From Entamoeba invadens IP1 (lineage: Eukaryota; Evosea; Mastigamoebida; Endamoebidae), in assembly GCF_000330505.1 (NCBI RefSeq), contig NW_004191847.1, forward strand, positions 34,834-98,833: DNA of 64,000 nucleotides. Reading direction: 5' to 3'. The notes beneath the pieces are model-generated. The model worked only from the letters and a program-made list of their open reading frames with translations, was not told the DNA's origin and searched no databases. The position numbers and the translations under genes are program-made. Shown here piece by piece: positions 21,075 to 33,312 of this stretch (its first letter is position 1; each line of letters opens with the position of its first letter).

Positions 21075-22961
21075 TTAAGGATATACGGTAATAATATCGA
21101 AATACAAATTTGGATTTGCATTTTTGAACGCAAACTTTTCAACAATCACTGATTTTTTTAAATTTTTGACTAACACGAGATTTTTACAGTCATGAAATGA
21201 ATTGCTTTTAATCAACCGCGTGTTTTTACCAACCCATATTTCTTTCAAATGGTCACACCGATTCAATGAATAGCACTTTATAACAGTCACTTCGTCTGGA
21301 ATAATTAAAATTCCATTTTTAACATCCGATTCAATAACATCATACAATACTACTTCTCCTTCAATTTTGTAATTTTTAATTAAAAACTTAAAAATTCTGT
21401 AATCGAGATTTGTACGATAAATTCCGTCTGTTAATGGATGTGAAAATTCGACGTTTTTAAGGTTTTGAAAATTAATGTTGTCCATTCTTTGGTTATTTAA
21501 AAAATCGTCGTCAAGGAATGTGATTGATGTCAATTGCCCACTTGAATATATGTTCTTATTTATTTTATAAGGTAGAGCTGCTTCTTTGATTGTTTCTAAT
21601 ATTGAAAAGTCAAAACGAGTATTAAGACATTTTGGTAAAAGTAATTTTTTGATGTTTTTACACTCACGAAAATTTTCTGCATATAATAAAGATATATTGT
21701 CTGGGACTTGATAAGTGTCAATTTCCAAATCTTTTAATCTTACATCCTTTTCTATTGTTTTTAAATTTGTGATATCAAATGGTAACAGCCCATTAAATAA
21801 CTCACAATCCTTACAGGAATACACATACTCATCAACTATTAGATTCTTTCTGTCATCTAGAGTCTTCATCCAACAAGCGGCTTTGCAATTCACAGATTGA
21901 GTACCAACAATTTTGATTGATTGTAACGAATTGCATTGATACAAATTGTTAAAATAGCTCTTCGAATTCAAAGTGAGTGCAGTGATCATTTTTAGGTTCT
22001 CTTGTTTTTCAAAAACCTCCATGTGCGACAAATCAAGTTGCTTCAAATCACAATCAGATAACGCATTTTTGCGAATTACTTTGATTGTCGGCGCAATGTA
22101 TTTATCACTCAAATTTTTATTTCCAGAAAAAGCGGATTCACAGATTTCATTAACTTCACAGTCAATCGAAACCCCTCTTCTAACATCACTTTGTGTGATA
22201 AATAATGTTTTCCTGATATTAGAAAATACACTTGAACATGACACGTTTAATTCCAATTCAACAGTTTGTGAAGGAAATGAAGTCACGTGTTTAATATTTA
22301 ACACGTCGTAAAATGGGTATTTACCACACTTTGTCAAATTTGAGCAAAATGTGAGAGCAGAGAGTGTGTCACACCCAACAAAACACTTTGATCCCAGTAC
22401 ACTGACGTTTTTTAAATTAATTTCTTTAAGGGAAGCACACCCCTCAAAACACAAATCGGGTATTGTGTTGATATGATCAGAAAGTGTAATTGAGTTCAAT
22501 AATTTATTGTATTTAAAGGTTTTTATGGATAATTTAGAAATATTAGAACACTCCAAATCAGTAAATATTTTGAATTTTGATTTAAACGCATATGGTGATA
22601 ATATAGATGCTTCTTTATATGAACAGTTGTTTTGTAAATCACCAGAAGAAAATGTGATATGTGGGCATATCACTTTTATTTTCTTATTCAACTTTTTGTA
22701 TCTGGAAAGTTCAATTGGGTAATGCACATAATATTGAAAAAATCCAGGGACAAATTCGTCTTTTTTGTCATAAAGGTGAAGAGTTTCAACATTTTCGAAA
22801 TAATTAACCATTTTTGGATTCCATTGAATTGGATTAAAATGAAACATCAGTGGGATCTCTTTAAACTTTTTGCAGACTAAAACCATTTTTTCGAAGTGGT
22901 ATAAACAATTAAAATATTTTGAAACAATCATCATTGAGTACCGGTCTAAAGAGGTATTCAT
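21075..22961 (-). CDS. BspA-like leucine-rich-repeat protein
   Basis: This is a 628-residue protein. Residues 1-80 carry the Entamoeba BspA-family N-terminus (SMMIVSKYFNCLYHFEKMVL, then FHFNPIQWNPKMVNYFENVE and TLHLYDKKDE). The rest consists of LRR_5-type repeats of about 23 residues. Examples are IPDLCFEGCASLKEINL, LGSKCFVGCDTLSALTF, ICESAFSGNKNLS, IRKNALSDCDLKQLDL and, near the end, IKSNSFHDCKNLVLV. Such proteins form curved solenoids used for binding; some members sit on the trophozoite surface despite lacking a classical signal peptide, as here. ATG at 22961 is the natural start because the family motif begins within 10 residues of it. No frameshift. No membrane segment or lipid-anchor motif is visible at the C-terminus (FDIITVYP). 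Confidence 0.88.
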   Translation of the reverse strand: MNTSLDRYSMMIVSKYFNCLYHFEKMVLVCKKFKEIPLMFHFNPIQWNPKMVNYFENVETLHLYDKKDEFVPGFFQYYVHYPIELSRYKKLNKKIKVICPHITFSSGDLQNNCSYKEASILSPYAFKSKFKIFTDLECSNISKLSIKTFKYNKLLNSITLSDHINTIPDLCFEGCASLKEINLKNVSVLGSKCFVGCDTLSALTFCSNLTKCGKYPFYDVLNIKHVTSFPSQTVELELNVSCSSVFSNIRKTLFITQSDVRRGVSIDCEVNEICESAFSGNKNLSDKYIAPTIKVIRKNALSDCDLKQLDLSHMEVFEKQENLKMITALTLNSKSYFNNLYQCNSLQSIKIVGTQSVNCKAACWMKTLDDRKNLIVDEYVYSCKDCELFNGLLPFDITNLKTIEKDVRLKDLEIDTYQVPDNISLLYAENFRECKNIKKLLLPKCLNTRFDFSILETIKEAALPYKINKNIYSSGQLTSITFLDDDFLNNQRMDNINFQNLKNVEFSHPLTDGIYRTNLDYRIFKFLIKNYKIEGEVVLYDVIESDVKNGILIIPDEVTVIKCYSLNRCDHLKEIWVGKNTRLIKSNSFHDCKNLVLVKNLKKSVIVEKFAFKNANPNLYFDIITVYP

Positions 22962-25900
22962 TCAATGTGTTATTTGTTTTGAGTTTCATTTTATAGTTAT
23001 TTTATAACAGAATCAAAAGACTGGTTGTTTAATAGAGTCAATTTACAAATGTTATTTGTTCTCTAACTTATCTGGTTCTATTTGGACCATTAAAATTGTA
23101 ATATTTCGGGAAAACGTCCCAAAAATTATCCTTTTTGTTTTAATTTTTTTTAACATTTACCTAATGCCCGATGTTTACAATAAATTAAAGCTTTTTTCTG
23201 TCCACAAAATAAAGTTTAAAAACAAGATAATGTCAAATAATTGACTCAATACAATTTCATTTTTTTATAATTTGTACAAATACAGAATGAAGGCGGAATA
23301 AAAGCTTGGCGATTATTAAATACTTGATGTATTAAATAACAATTTTATATTATCAATTAAATAACTGTTCACCCTTTTTAAATTGTACAAATTGAATACT
23401 TGATAAACAAGTTATTAACCCAAAAAGTTGTTAAAGAATACAGATAGAAAAATTATTGGTAGTCATGGAAAAAGTGGTTGTCATGAAAATAATGTTATTG
23501 AAAACAAAAAAATCGATTTTTTCCCAAAAAGTCTTCAAGTGTATTGAGTAAGTCGATTATTAAATAAAATAATAAATATTAACTAATTTGTTTTATGTTA
23601 TTATATAAGGCATTAAACAAATGTTAATAATGTTAATATTTTAAACTTTTTACAATTATAAAAATTATATATTTAAAAAAACTTATTAAATGATGTATAT
23701 TTGTGTTTTTTGGTGAACCTTACTACAGTAGGAGATATGGACAATGAAAACAATAATCAGCACAAAACGTTTGGTTAATTTGAACACAAACAACAGTTTT
23801 CATAACGAAATGTCATATGACGCTATATTTGTAATATAGCGTCATATTACACGTTGTTTATCAATGAATGCCTAATGATTAATAATTTGGTTTCAACGTT
23901 TAAAATATACAAACTTGATAATCGGGATTATTGCTTGTTTGATTAACACATCCCCAACTTTTTCATAATAAATTACACATTCCCAACATCAATTCATTTT
24001 ATATCAAGACGACATGATTAGTCAATTTTGATTTTGAAAATGAGTAAAATATTTTTGTGTTTTTTCTGTTTTTATATAAAAATAGTATTTTTTAAATTTT
24101 TCATCCTTTTGACAACCACTTTCTGAAAAATCAATCAAAACTACCACGGCTTTCCCGTAAATTTGCTTGTTAAACAACTAACAATTTATAATTATTAAAA
24201 ATAAATAAAAAAATACTTTTTTATACTCGTGACAACCACTTTTTCTTGCATCTGTAATTATTAGACTTCCGGCCCGCCATTATTTTAGGATAACGGTAAG
24301 GAAACCCGCGGTTGCAACGGGAAAATCAATTTTATTCGGCCTGCGTTTTTGCAAACACAATATTTGTTATATGTTTTGTTATTATTTTTTGTTGGAGTTT
24401 TTTAATAGAATTAAACTCAAAAAATGAATAGAATCTGTAAAAAGGTTTCAAAAACATTATTAAAAAATTTCTAAGACAAAAAATTAAAGATGGAAATTGT
24501 TCATTTAACATTCTAAAAATTGTTTTTTTCTCAAACAAATAAGACAATTTATTACTCAACAAATTACACAGTTATTGTTAAAATATACAGATGATAAACA
24601 ATCAAATAAATAAAACTGTTATTTATATTTTTTAATATCAACAAACCAATCAGATCAATATTTATTCAATATAAAAATATATTTATTTTATATTATATTG
24701 AATACTATCAGTCTTTAAAAAATATCCTATACCTTTTGGAATATAAGTAATGTAGTATTTAAAGAAGCAGTTTAGATAATTTATCTCATTTTTTTGTTTT
24801 TTTTAATTTGAACTAATCTATGTTGTTTGCATAAATTTATAGCTATTATGTATACTAAATAATGTATATTGACCCACTCTACATTACTCATAATAAATAA
24901 ATTTGTTTTCATTAAATTCTTTGTAAACTTTTTTCATATTATTAAATTTCAATTTTATATAAATTAAATTATAATATCCACAATTCATAGATTGTGGATA
25001 TTTAAAACAATCAAAATGTTAGTTTAAACGTTATATGGTCAACAATAAAACATGTTGAATTTGTATAAACAACATACAATAAAAAAAAAGAAACAAAAAA
25101 ATATTTTTTATAATAAATTTATTACTAATTTCAATTCTTGTGATATAAAAAGAATTAAATTACGTTTAAGATATGATAAATGGTATTGTATTTAAAAAGA
25201 TAAATAATTTACAAAATAAAAGTATGTTATAACAATCTTATTCTTTATTATGAAAAGTTTCTATTAACTTGATAACAGTTATTTTTAATTTTAATGAAAG
25301 ACTTACTTAAAAACAAATTAGATTTGTTTTTGTTGTAGTTTGCTAATCAAATAATACAATCTTTCTTAATCGGCAAATTACCTTTTTGAATAATAAAATA
25401 TCCAAAACATTAAATAATTATATCAATGACACTGTTTTAAACCATGTTTATTTAACAAAGTCAACATTTTGTTTAAATGTGTTAAAACAATAAAAAACAA
25501 TTTGTATCGTCTCGACGATTATGACTGTTTTAAATACACTAAAAAACTTAATTAATTGTTCAATGACTTGTCATTAAATTGTATTGTATTTGTTTGATAA
25601 GATAAAATTCAAACAATTTAACCAAAATATTTATTTTGCCATTTGACTTTTTTATAATCAATTTAATATTTTTTCTTGTTAAATAAAAAATTGTTTATAT
25701 TCAATCAAGTTTGGGTTTAAATTTCAAAATAACCCTATTTTAAAATTTGTGTATTTTTTAGATTGCTTTTATATTTAAAGATCAAAATTTAAAACTTTGA
25801 GACAAAAATAACATAGTGTTGACACGTTTAGAAATAAAGGCATAGATTGATTAACTTCACTGTTTTTTCAAAATTTTTGGTTTTTTTGGTAAAATAAATT

Positions 25901-26004
25901 TATGGTTAAGAGATTATTGAAAATCGTGTTTTTGTTGCTATAATTGGGGTGCGGGCTGGAAGTCTAGGTTAATTTAAAGTGTCTCGTTTTATTAGTCAAA
26001 ATTG
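22962..26004. other. Long AT-rich intergenic region
   Basis: Three kilobases without a supported gene. It holds a perfect hairpin (23815-23847), three copies of GACAACCACTTT (about 23466 inverted, 24111 and 24229), and a short GC-rich patch at 24250-24350 (CTTCCGGCCCGCC and CCCGCGGTTGCAACGGG). The rest is simple AT-rich sequence. Confidence 0.55.
23815..23847. other. Perfect 15-bp hairpin
   Basis: ATATGACGCTATATT, loop TGT, AATATAGCGTCATAT. The pairing is exact and far longer than AT composition alone would give, because it includes GACGC/GCGTC. Confidence 0.6.
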
Positions 26005-26630
26005 AAAACATTTCTTACAAAATCTCATACAAACAATTATTTTTTGATGGATCTTAAGTAATTGAGTACTTATTCGTGAATTGTTTTAAGTAAAATAAAA
26101 CTGACTAATGGCCGATTTAGGTAAGAAAGGGGTTTTGAATAAATTTTAAAATATGATTTGGACATTTTTTAAAAGTGAGGCTAGAAACCCACACCTGGAG
26201 AATAACCCGCACCCATTTTCCTTTTTCTTCTTTTACCCAAATTATTGTGTTTTTTACTTCCAAAACACGGAAATAATTAAAAAGTCGGGTTATTATAGTT
26301 TCTTTTTCTTTCTTTTTCTTCTTTTTGGTGTTTTTTATTCAAAAATAAAAAATGATTTGAGTTTGATTCAAAATGAACTATCTAAGAACAAAAATTTTCC
26401 CGGATTGTTACGTAATTTTAGTTTATTATAACAGTGTTTCAAATTTGTGTTTATTCAAAAAACAAATATACTATTATATAAACTATATATATAGTTTAAT
26501 GATTTAAACTATATTTTTTAACTTGTAATAGTTTATCAAAACCCAATTTCTAAAAATAGTTTATAATTTTCACAAGACAAATTCTATAATATAGTAATGT
26601 ATAGTAAAAATATTCAAAAATTTGCTTTTT
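26005..26630 (+). repeat. Dispersed repeat, copy A
   Basis: Matches 55720-56550 in the same orientation. Shared landmarks are TAAGTAAAATAAAACTGACT, GAAACCCACACCTGGAGAA, CGGGTTATTATAGTTTCTTT and a final block ending AATATTCAAAAATTTGCTTT. Copy B holds about 220 bp that A lacks near 55880-56095. No coding frame and no clear terminal repeat, so it may be an EREs-like or solo element. Confidence 0.75.
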
Positions 26631-26790
26631 TGAAACAAATGATTATTTTTGATCAAAATATTTTCTTTTATATCTATAATACTCACGAGTCAAATTCAAT
26701 TAAGTTTTCGTGAAGATGCTATATTATAGCTCGGTTGTGTGTTTAATATTACCATTTTTAAAATAAGTTCAAAAACAATAAAATAAGTCA

Positions 26791-26823
26791 AGATATGTCT
26801 TTTTTGACACATATCTTTTTTTA
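26791..26823 (+). terminator. Terminator-like hairpin with T tail
   Basis: AGATATGT pairs with ACATATCT across a ten-base loop, followed by seven Ts. No gene lies just upstream, so a terminator role is only suggested by shape. Confidence 0.25.
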
Positions 26824-27223
26824 TTAAGTTGTAAATAAAAACAAAAATTTTGATATGCAAACGAATGTACATCAACAGTACTATAATGTATCACTGAGTT
26901 TTATCATACTGTAACATTATACAAAGAAGTTACAGAATGTGTTTTTTATTATAACAATCATTAACAATTATAATAAAAATTTATTATATTTTTAATATTT
27001 GTTTTTTTACAAATCAAAAAATTATTTAAATTAAATTAAATAATTTTAATCAAAATAATAATAAAAACACCATTAACAAACTATACATATTATTATAATT
27101 ATATTAATATAAACTATTAAAATGATTTAAGTTGTTGAAAAATTAGATGGGTTTTATATCCACCATTATTTTTAAAAAACTTTTATGAAAACTAAAAATT
27201 AAAATAAACAAGTTCAAATCTTC

Positions 27224-27264
27224 AAACTCAACACAAACAACAGAGATGTGTTTGTGTTGAGTTT
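27224..27264. other. Perfect 16-bp hairpin, 9-base loop
   Basis: AAACTCAACACAAACA, loop ACAGAGATG, TGTTTGTGTTGAGTTT. Pairing is exact and includes several G-C pairs. It could be a structured non-coding RNA, or the tips of a tiny palindromic element. Confidence 0.6.
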
Positions 27265-27705
27265 TTGCTGATTATCATAATCATTTGGCAAATTTATTTA
27301 TTTATACACATAACGCATATAAATTAATAGTTAGATAATGCAAATTACGCGCGACTAATGTTTGTTTGTTTTTTATGTTATTTATTATGTTTAAGTGGCT
27401 GATAAATACAATTTATTAACTATTAGAAATGGGTTTAAAGTGGAAATAAAATATTGATTACTCATTAGTATTTTTATGGTTAATAAACTGAATAACAATC
27501 TATAGTTAAGATACTATATTAAACTAATTAATAATTAAGGAAGTGAACCTTATATTATATTTGTTAATCAAAACATTTTATAAATTATATTAAAATTATA
27601 CCTGAAATGTGTTCAAAATATTATTAATCACTTCATTAGAAATATCAGGATAATATATATTTATTTTTAACTTCCTAATAATTTATATTTATTATTTAAA
27701 ATTAA

Positions 27706-27850
27706 TTTCATGTAGTTTTTATATTGTATTTTAATTACAAAAACATTCTTAAATACCGCCAAAACTGAGACTGAACCTTTTTTCATTCAACAGCTTTTCA
27801 AAAAAGAAAAAGAAAATGGTTATGGGTTTCTGGCCTCACTTTACTTAGAT
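27706..27850 (-). repeat. Dispersed repeat, copy D
   Basis: Same orientation as 13014-13176, with the GCGGGGTTTTCTCCAGGTG section deleted. Shares TTTCATGTAGTTTTTATATT and GAGACTGAACCTTTTTT. Confidence 0.6.
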
Positions 27851-27928
27851 TTCTTCTTAAAAAAAGCTTTGGGTTATAAGTATTAACTAAAAAAAATTAA
27901 GTTTTATAAATTTAAAGTTAAATAGTGT

Positions 27929-30790
27929 TTATTTATGTTCAACATCTTTGCAAATTATTTCATGTGGTAAATTTTCACACTTTATAACAACAATTTTTGT
28001 CTTTTGAGTTGCTCCTTCAATTTCAACGAGATTTTGGCAATTTTGAAGGTGAACATATTTTGTGTTTGGTGAAAGAACAACTTTTGTTAGATTTTTGCAG
28101 TTTATGACAACTAATTTTACCACAGTTTCCAAACACACGATTTTAGAGCAAAGCGCCCAACTTACTTTGAACAATTTCTACCAATCATGTAATTTCCATA
28201 AATAGTTCGTCGACTATCTGTTGCAATTTTTCTGAAACGGTTAACTTTTTCAAATTTCAAACCACCACTTTTGAGTCTTTTTGTGGCTTTATTTAATTTC
28301 ACTTCTGAAAAGTCATATTTCTTAGCATAGAATAGTGGGTTAGGTAGTTGCATAAATTTAGTTTGTGGGTAATTCGTGTAAAATCCAGGCCTTGGCATTT
28401 TAAGGCTTGGGTTATAAGGACAATATACACGAGATTCTAAATCGACATGAAAAAACCCCAACAAAATGTTTTTTTTTGCTCTTTCTTAAAACGACTTCTT
28501 CGGTTTGTATATTACTAAAGTCGTTGGACTTCATGTTGTCCAAGTCACAAACAACAATTGCGGTGTCAAAATTTCCTTTTTCAATTTTAAAAGACGGTTC
28601 TATGTAATTTTTAAGAAGTGCAACACGATTAGCGACTTTACCAACAATTGTAATACTTTTAGATGGCAATTTATCGAAATTAATTATTGTGTTTTTTAAT
28701 AGACTTTTTTCTTTGCTACTATCATCAACAACATTTAACCAACAATAGTCTTCAGTAGTGCAAAAATTACAATGTTTGGGTTTTGTCTCATCTTCCGGCT
28801 CTTCATATTTATAACAACTTTTTATCTTTTTATAATACTTGTGAATATCCAAAGTTTCGATATTTTCAATAAATGTAGTTGAAATAACTCTTATTGGCTT
28901 ATCTGTTGGTTTTTCCCATACTACAATTTCTACATTTTCACACACAAAAGTACTGCCACTGGGGACTTTCAAAATCACTTTCTAAGTTTCTCCAACATCA
29001 AAAACTCCTTTTTTTGAATGCGTCAATTTTTAAAACAAAAAGGAGTGATTTGGGTAGGTTTGCAAGTTTTTGTGGGTCATTCACTGTCCCTTTAATTATG
29101 TTTTTGCCAACAAACACGGTTGAGTAGAAATGAGATAAAAGCTCTTTGTGTGTTTTGATAAAAGTGTTGTTAAATTGTGAGAAGTCGCTGTCTGTATTTT
29201 TTTTTGTACCATTTTAAAGACCATCAACACAACTCCCTTCAAGTTTCAAAAACACGACTTTTGGTTGTAATTTTAATTTGAATTTGTTACGAGTCGAAAC
29301 GTCTTGTTGTAAACTCAAATTTGAGTTGCAACAAAACACGAAATATGCAACTTCAAAACAGTTGTTTTTGAAATTCAAATTCCTGCACTTTTCATATATC
29401 AATTGATGGGAAGTTATATTTAAAAATTCAACATTTTCACATTCAAAAAATTGAGTCAACAACAAAGGAAAGTCTCCGTCTTGTTTAATGCTCAATCCGT
29501 CAACATGTTGAACTATAAAGTAATCACATTTGCTTTTTAATTGTATTTTAATATTACACCCCCAATCCATTCTCACAAAATTTGTATTTTTGAGGTAGAT
29601 GTCAACATCCATACACTTATTCAACTCAAATCTGTGACATGAATATTCTTCCAATTTAACATTAGCAACTCCTTTTAAAACCATTTGTTCCATTCCACGC
29701 TGTGGAAAGAAGATTTCTCTGACATTTTTATGAAGAACGTAATTGGCAAACATAAGTCCAGACAAGTTTGATTTTAAATATGTTGTTTTACTCGCACGCC
29801 TTTCCACCATTTCTAAATTTCGTTTTTTGAAGTCTTCAAAAAAGTTGTTTTCTTGTTTTTCTTCCTTTAAAAAGTTTAAATACATTTTTTTATTAGATTT
29901 AACATTGAGATCGTCCTCCCAATAATTGAACTGATCAAACCTGTTATATTCGCTAATATACTTTCCATAGATAAACACCCGCTTTTTAATTATCTCGTCG
30001 AGAACACTAAATATCTCATCATTATTTTTTTTCCCAAGTCACATATAACAACACCAAGATTTCTAAAGTATTCAATTTTCTCCAAAAATTGAGTGTTCAT
30101 CATAATTCGGAATATAGAGTTGGGAATGATTAAACAAATGTCACTTGGTTTTCCACCAAGTGACACTCGCAAATCGACGTAATGTTTCAAGTCATCAAAA
30201 AAGTTTATAAAAACGACGTCGTAAAATACAATTTTGTGGATTTGAGGAGAAAACAAAAAGTTTGCATTTTTGGAAAGTATTTTTGGGCGGAGTGTTGTGC
30301 ATCTCACCGTGACAAGACTCTTTAACGTTGATCTATCTTGATACGCAACACCTGAAAATTTGGTCAAATCAACACACTCAAGTTTGCTCCAAACTCTTTT
30401 GTTTGTGTATATATCTTTTTCGTTACAATAATAACCAAATCCATTCGAAGTTTTCAAATGGAATTTATTAAAAGTCTACGACTCGGATCTTTTTAATTTT
30501 GTCTAAAACGCCATAGTCTTTAAGTCTGGCACCTAGCATTGAATGTGAGCATTGGACAGTCTCAATGTTTGGAATAAATTCAAAATAGAATTTGAATTGT
30601 TTTTTAAATTGCGAAAAATAAACAGACCGATTTAAAAGTGGATAGCCGTCAAATTTCACATATGGATTTATGTGGAGTGTTTGCAAACTGTTTTTATACT
30701 TGTGGTTGATTTCCACAAAATTATAAAGACTGTCCAATGCGTTGATCTAAAGCGCAACATTAGAGAGGAAAAATTGCTCAAGTTTAGTTA
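27929..30790 (-). pseudogene. Decayed LRR-family protein, paralogue of the 40.6-43.3 kb gene
   Basis: Six minus-strand segments in different frames align in order with the intact 904-aa gene. The N-terminus reads ITKLEQFFLSNVAL, a TAG, then INALDSLYNFVEINHK, against MSKLERVYLMNVTLYVNTVD. Next come FEFIPNIETVQCSHSMLGA (intact: FPKIETLQCYDYMLGN) and the central LRR-like strands of the segments at 29.2-30.5 kb. A segment at 28979-29213 reads DFSQFNNTFIKTHKELL. The last unit, VSWALCSKIVCLETVVKLVV to the LVEIEG block, matches VGWAKCKKIVCSESVEQIIV. A nonsense codon near 30747, at least five frame changes (two in A9 and A7 runs) and no ATG show real inactivation. The original was about 900 aa, probably an intracellular binding protein. 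Confidence 0.75.
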
Positions 30791-31116
30791 TTGAATTTTA
30801 ACTGCTTTGTTAGATTAAAAAAAATAAATGCATTTTAGTTGGTTTTATGAAGTCAATTTTTTCTATAAAATAAGCTTTTCATGTTTTTATATTTATGTAA
30901 ATTAGTAAAACATAATTTTAAATGTTTTTTAACATATCGTTAGAATCATATATTATAATTCAATATATTATTAGACTGGTAACTCTATTAAACACTTGTT
31001 TATATTTATTTGTCTCAATTTTAAACAATCAATAAATTAAATAAAACATGAAATGGCAATTAAATTAAAAATGGTTTTTTGATGAAAGTTGCATTAAATT
31101 TTAAAAGTCGTAAAAT
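30791..31116. other. Spacer between divergent LRR-family pseudogenes
   Basis: AT-rich. It would have contained both promoters; no clear TATTTAAA box or start codon remains on either side. Confidence 0.4.
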
Positions 31117-33134
31117 ATAATACATTTTTCTTCAAGTTTCCAAAATCTGTTTATCTTCTTTGTGCTCATTAAAAGTAAATCCAGTTTTTATTACAGAGTC
31201 TACTATTATTTGGTTTTACAAACACTTTTTACCTGACACTATTGAGTTTGGGTTTTATGGATTTATTTCTATGGATCTTTTTACACTCCCAAAGCAAATT
31301 TGCAATGTGAACTTTACAAATGCATTCAAAGATGGATTATTAACAACTGAATTTATTCAAAATATATTCCCGAAAGTGACTCGAATGTCTTTGATATCTT
31401 TGGATACTGAAGATAACGACTATAACGCATGTTTGGAATGTGCCAAATTAATAACAAAACACACAAAATTCCTAACGTCTTTAAATTATCTGCGTGTAGA
31501 TTTGAACTTCTTTTTTGACTTTATCAATGATTACACTGAAAATGGAAAAGAGAAGTATTTACACCTTCCAGAGATAATTATTATCTTTTCGGATGATGAA
31601 AAACAATTGAATTGAACACAACATTTTTCAATAAATTAAAGTGGCTAGAACATGCACTTCCCGATAACAGAAGAAGCACTGTGAACATCAAAATCAAGTA
31701 TCACACAGAGGATAAAAATGTTCTTAGTTTGTATAAGGAAACGACATACATATACGATATTTGTGTTTCAAATATGTGTGAAAAACTCAGTGAACGAGTT
31801 GTATGTAAAAACGGAATGATTAAGATTGAGGGTTCTACAATCAGTCCAATCATCAATACAATCATTAAAAACTGGTATTCCACATCTGTTAAATTTAGAT
31901 ATTCAAATGAAGAAATGATGACAACATGGGTTGTTCCTGAAAGTGTCTCACATCTTACTTTGCTTTCTAAAAACAATGATGTAGATGGTGATAATGTTGA
32001 TACACGTGTTCTTAAAATCGACTTCTCTTGCATTAAAACTTTCAAAATTCTATCATATATTGAAGTAAAATTTGACAACGAATTTCTTTGTTTGGAAAGC
32101 CTCTCTGTGACAAATGCCGTTGCAATTAAATTCACCGAGAAGTGCAAAATGAATAACCTTTCTGAAATTGAGTTGTGGGATGTCGACAAAACAATTTTTT
32201 TTGTAAACTTGACAATTCAAAGACACTTTTTGTTTTTAAAGGATATCAAATCACATTCAAAGAAAAACTTGATAATCTCAAAAGACTTACTGTGATCGAA
32301 TCAGATTACGTGTCGTTGCCAGAAATCAACTTTGAAAACAAAGTTGTCCATTTAAGTCGGTCTGCGGCAATAACTTTTAACGGAATCGATTCACTTGAGT
32401 ACCTTCAATTATATGCCGATAAAAATGATACAAAAAAACTCGTTGAAAGTGTCAACTCTGTTATTGAATTTCCACTTTTAATAATAGAAGAAGGCGAGTG
32501 GAATATGTCCAAATTTGTTTCAATGAGTCCGCGTGTCGAAGTAATTGGTTATGAAATTATAAGAAACAAAGAAATAGAAGAAGACATGTACGACATGGTT
32601 GTCTCATATCAATATTTTGATGGGTATAACAGTTTTGACAAAATGCGATTTATCAATAAGAACAACGTGAAAGAGACAATTGCAAACGTCGGATATTTTG
32701 AAGTTGAAGTGACTGGAAACAGCCTAATAGCTGTTGGCGTTACGAATGCGTCAAAAGATACTGGATATAAGAACACTATGATTGGCTGGCAGCAAAGGAG
32801 TTGTGGGTATCACAGCGACGATGGAATTATATACAAGGATTATATTAACAATGTATATGATACTGGTATACGACATGGTGAAAAAACAGGGACATGCAAT
32901 GTTATTGGTATTGGGATAGTTTTTGTTGTATTTCAAACAGAGTGTGACATCTTCTTTACTTGTAATGGGAAAATAGTGTTTCAAAACAAGTTTGATGCGG
33001 ACAGTATTGCCGCTGCTGTTTCAATGAATACTTTTAATAAAATTGTGATTAACTACGGAGAGAAACCTTTTAAATTCGATTTAAATATGATGAAAGAGCA
33101 ATTAGTCAATTGTGTTGATGGCACACAGTTATAA
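31117..33134 (+). pseudogene. LRR-SPRY fusion protein, two frameshifts and no ATG
   Basis: Three consecutive frames give about 670 residues. Segments 1 and 2 (to about 32200) have the irregular leucine-rich strands of the LRR family at 27.9-30.8 and 40.6-43.3 kb (VVPESVSHLTLLSKNNDV, FLCLESLSVTNAVAIKF). Segment 3 continues the repeats and ends in a SPRY domain at about 32680-33100: YFEVEVTGNSLIAVGVTNA, GWQQRSCGYHSDDGIIYKDY, then CDIFFTCNGKIVFQNKF. It is close to the SPRY of the 10-11 kb gene. The frame changes lie in an A5 run at about 31600 and a T8 run near 32200. No ATG starts segment 1 (open from 31117, first possible codon TTG at 31160), so the 5' end is lost or in an unseen exon. The homopolymer lesions could be assembly errors. 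Confidence 0.65.
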
Positions 33135-33312
33135 AATCACTACAAATTTAATGTTTGGGGTTTTAAATGTGTTGATTTTAGTATTTAATAATTTTAAATT
33201 TAATTTTAAAATTAAATATACACAAATTAAAGAATTGGACTTTTAATTATTTTTAAAATTCAAACTTTGAAAATATTTTCTAAAATATTTTTTTTAATAT
33301 AAAATATAAAAA
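33135..33312. other. Convergent 3' spacer
   Basis: Short AT-rich gap between the plus-strand LRR-SPRY gene and the minus-strand acetyltransferase. Nothing else seen. Confidence 0.4.

Larger units (their letters stand above)
26631..27705. other. AT-rich intergenic region with hairpins
   Basis: No gene supported. It contains a short hairpin followed by T7 (26791-26823) and a strong 16-bp hairpin (27224-27264). Confidence 0.55.

Noticed and set aside
26153..26431. 92-codon frame rich in Phe
   Set aside because: It lies in dispersed repeat A, and copy B does not keep the frame; it comes from T-rich sequence.
31701..32189. Minus-strand 162-codon frame
   Set aside because: It is antisense to the LRR-SPRY gene; no domain.
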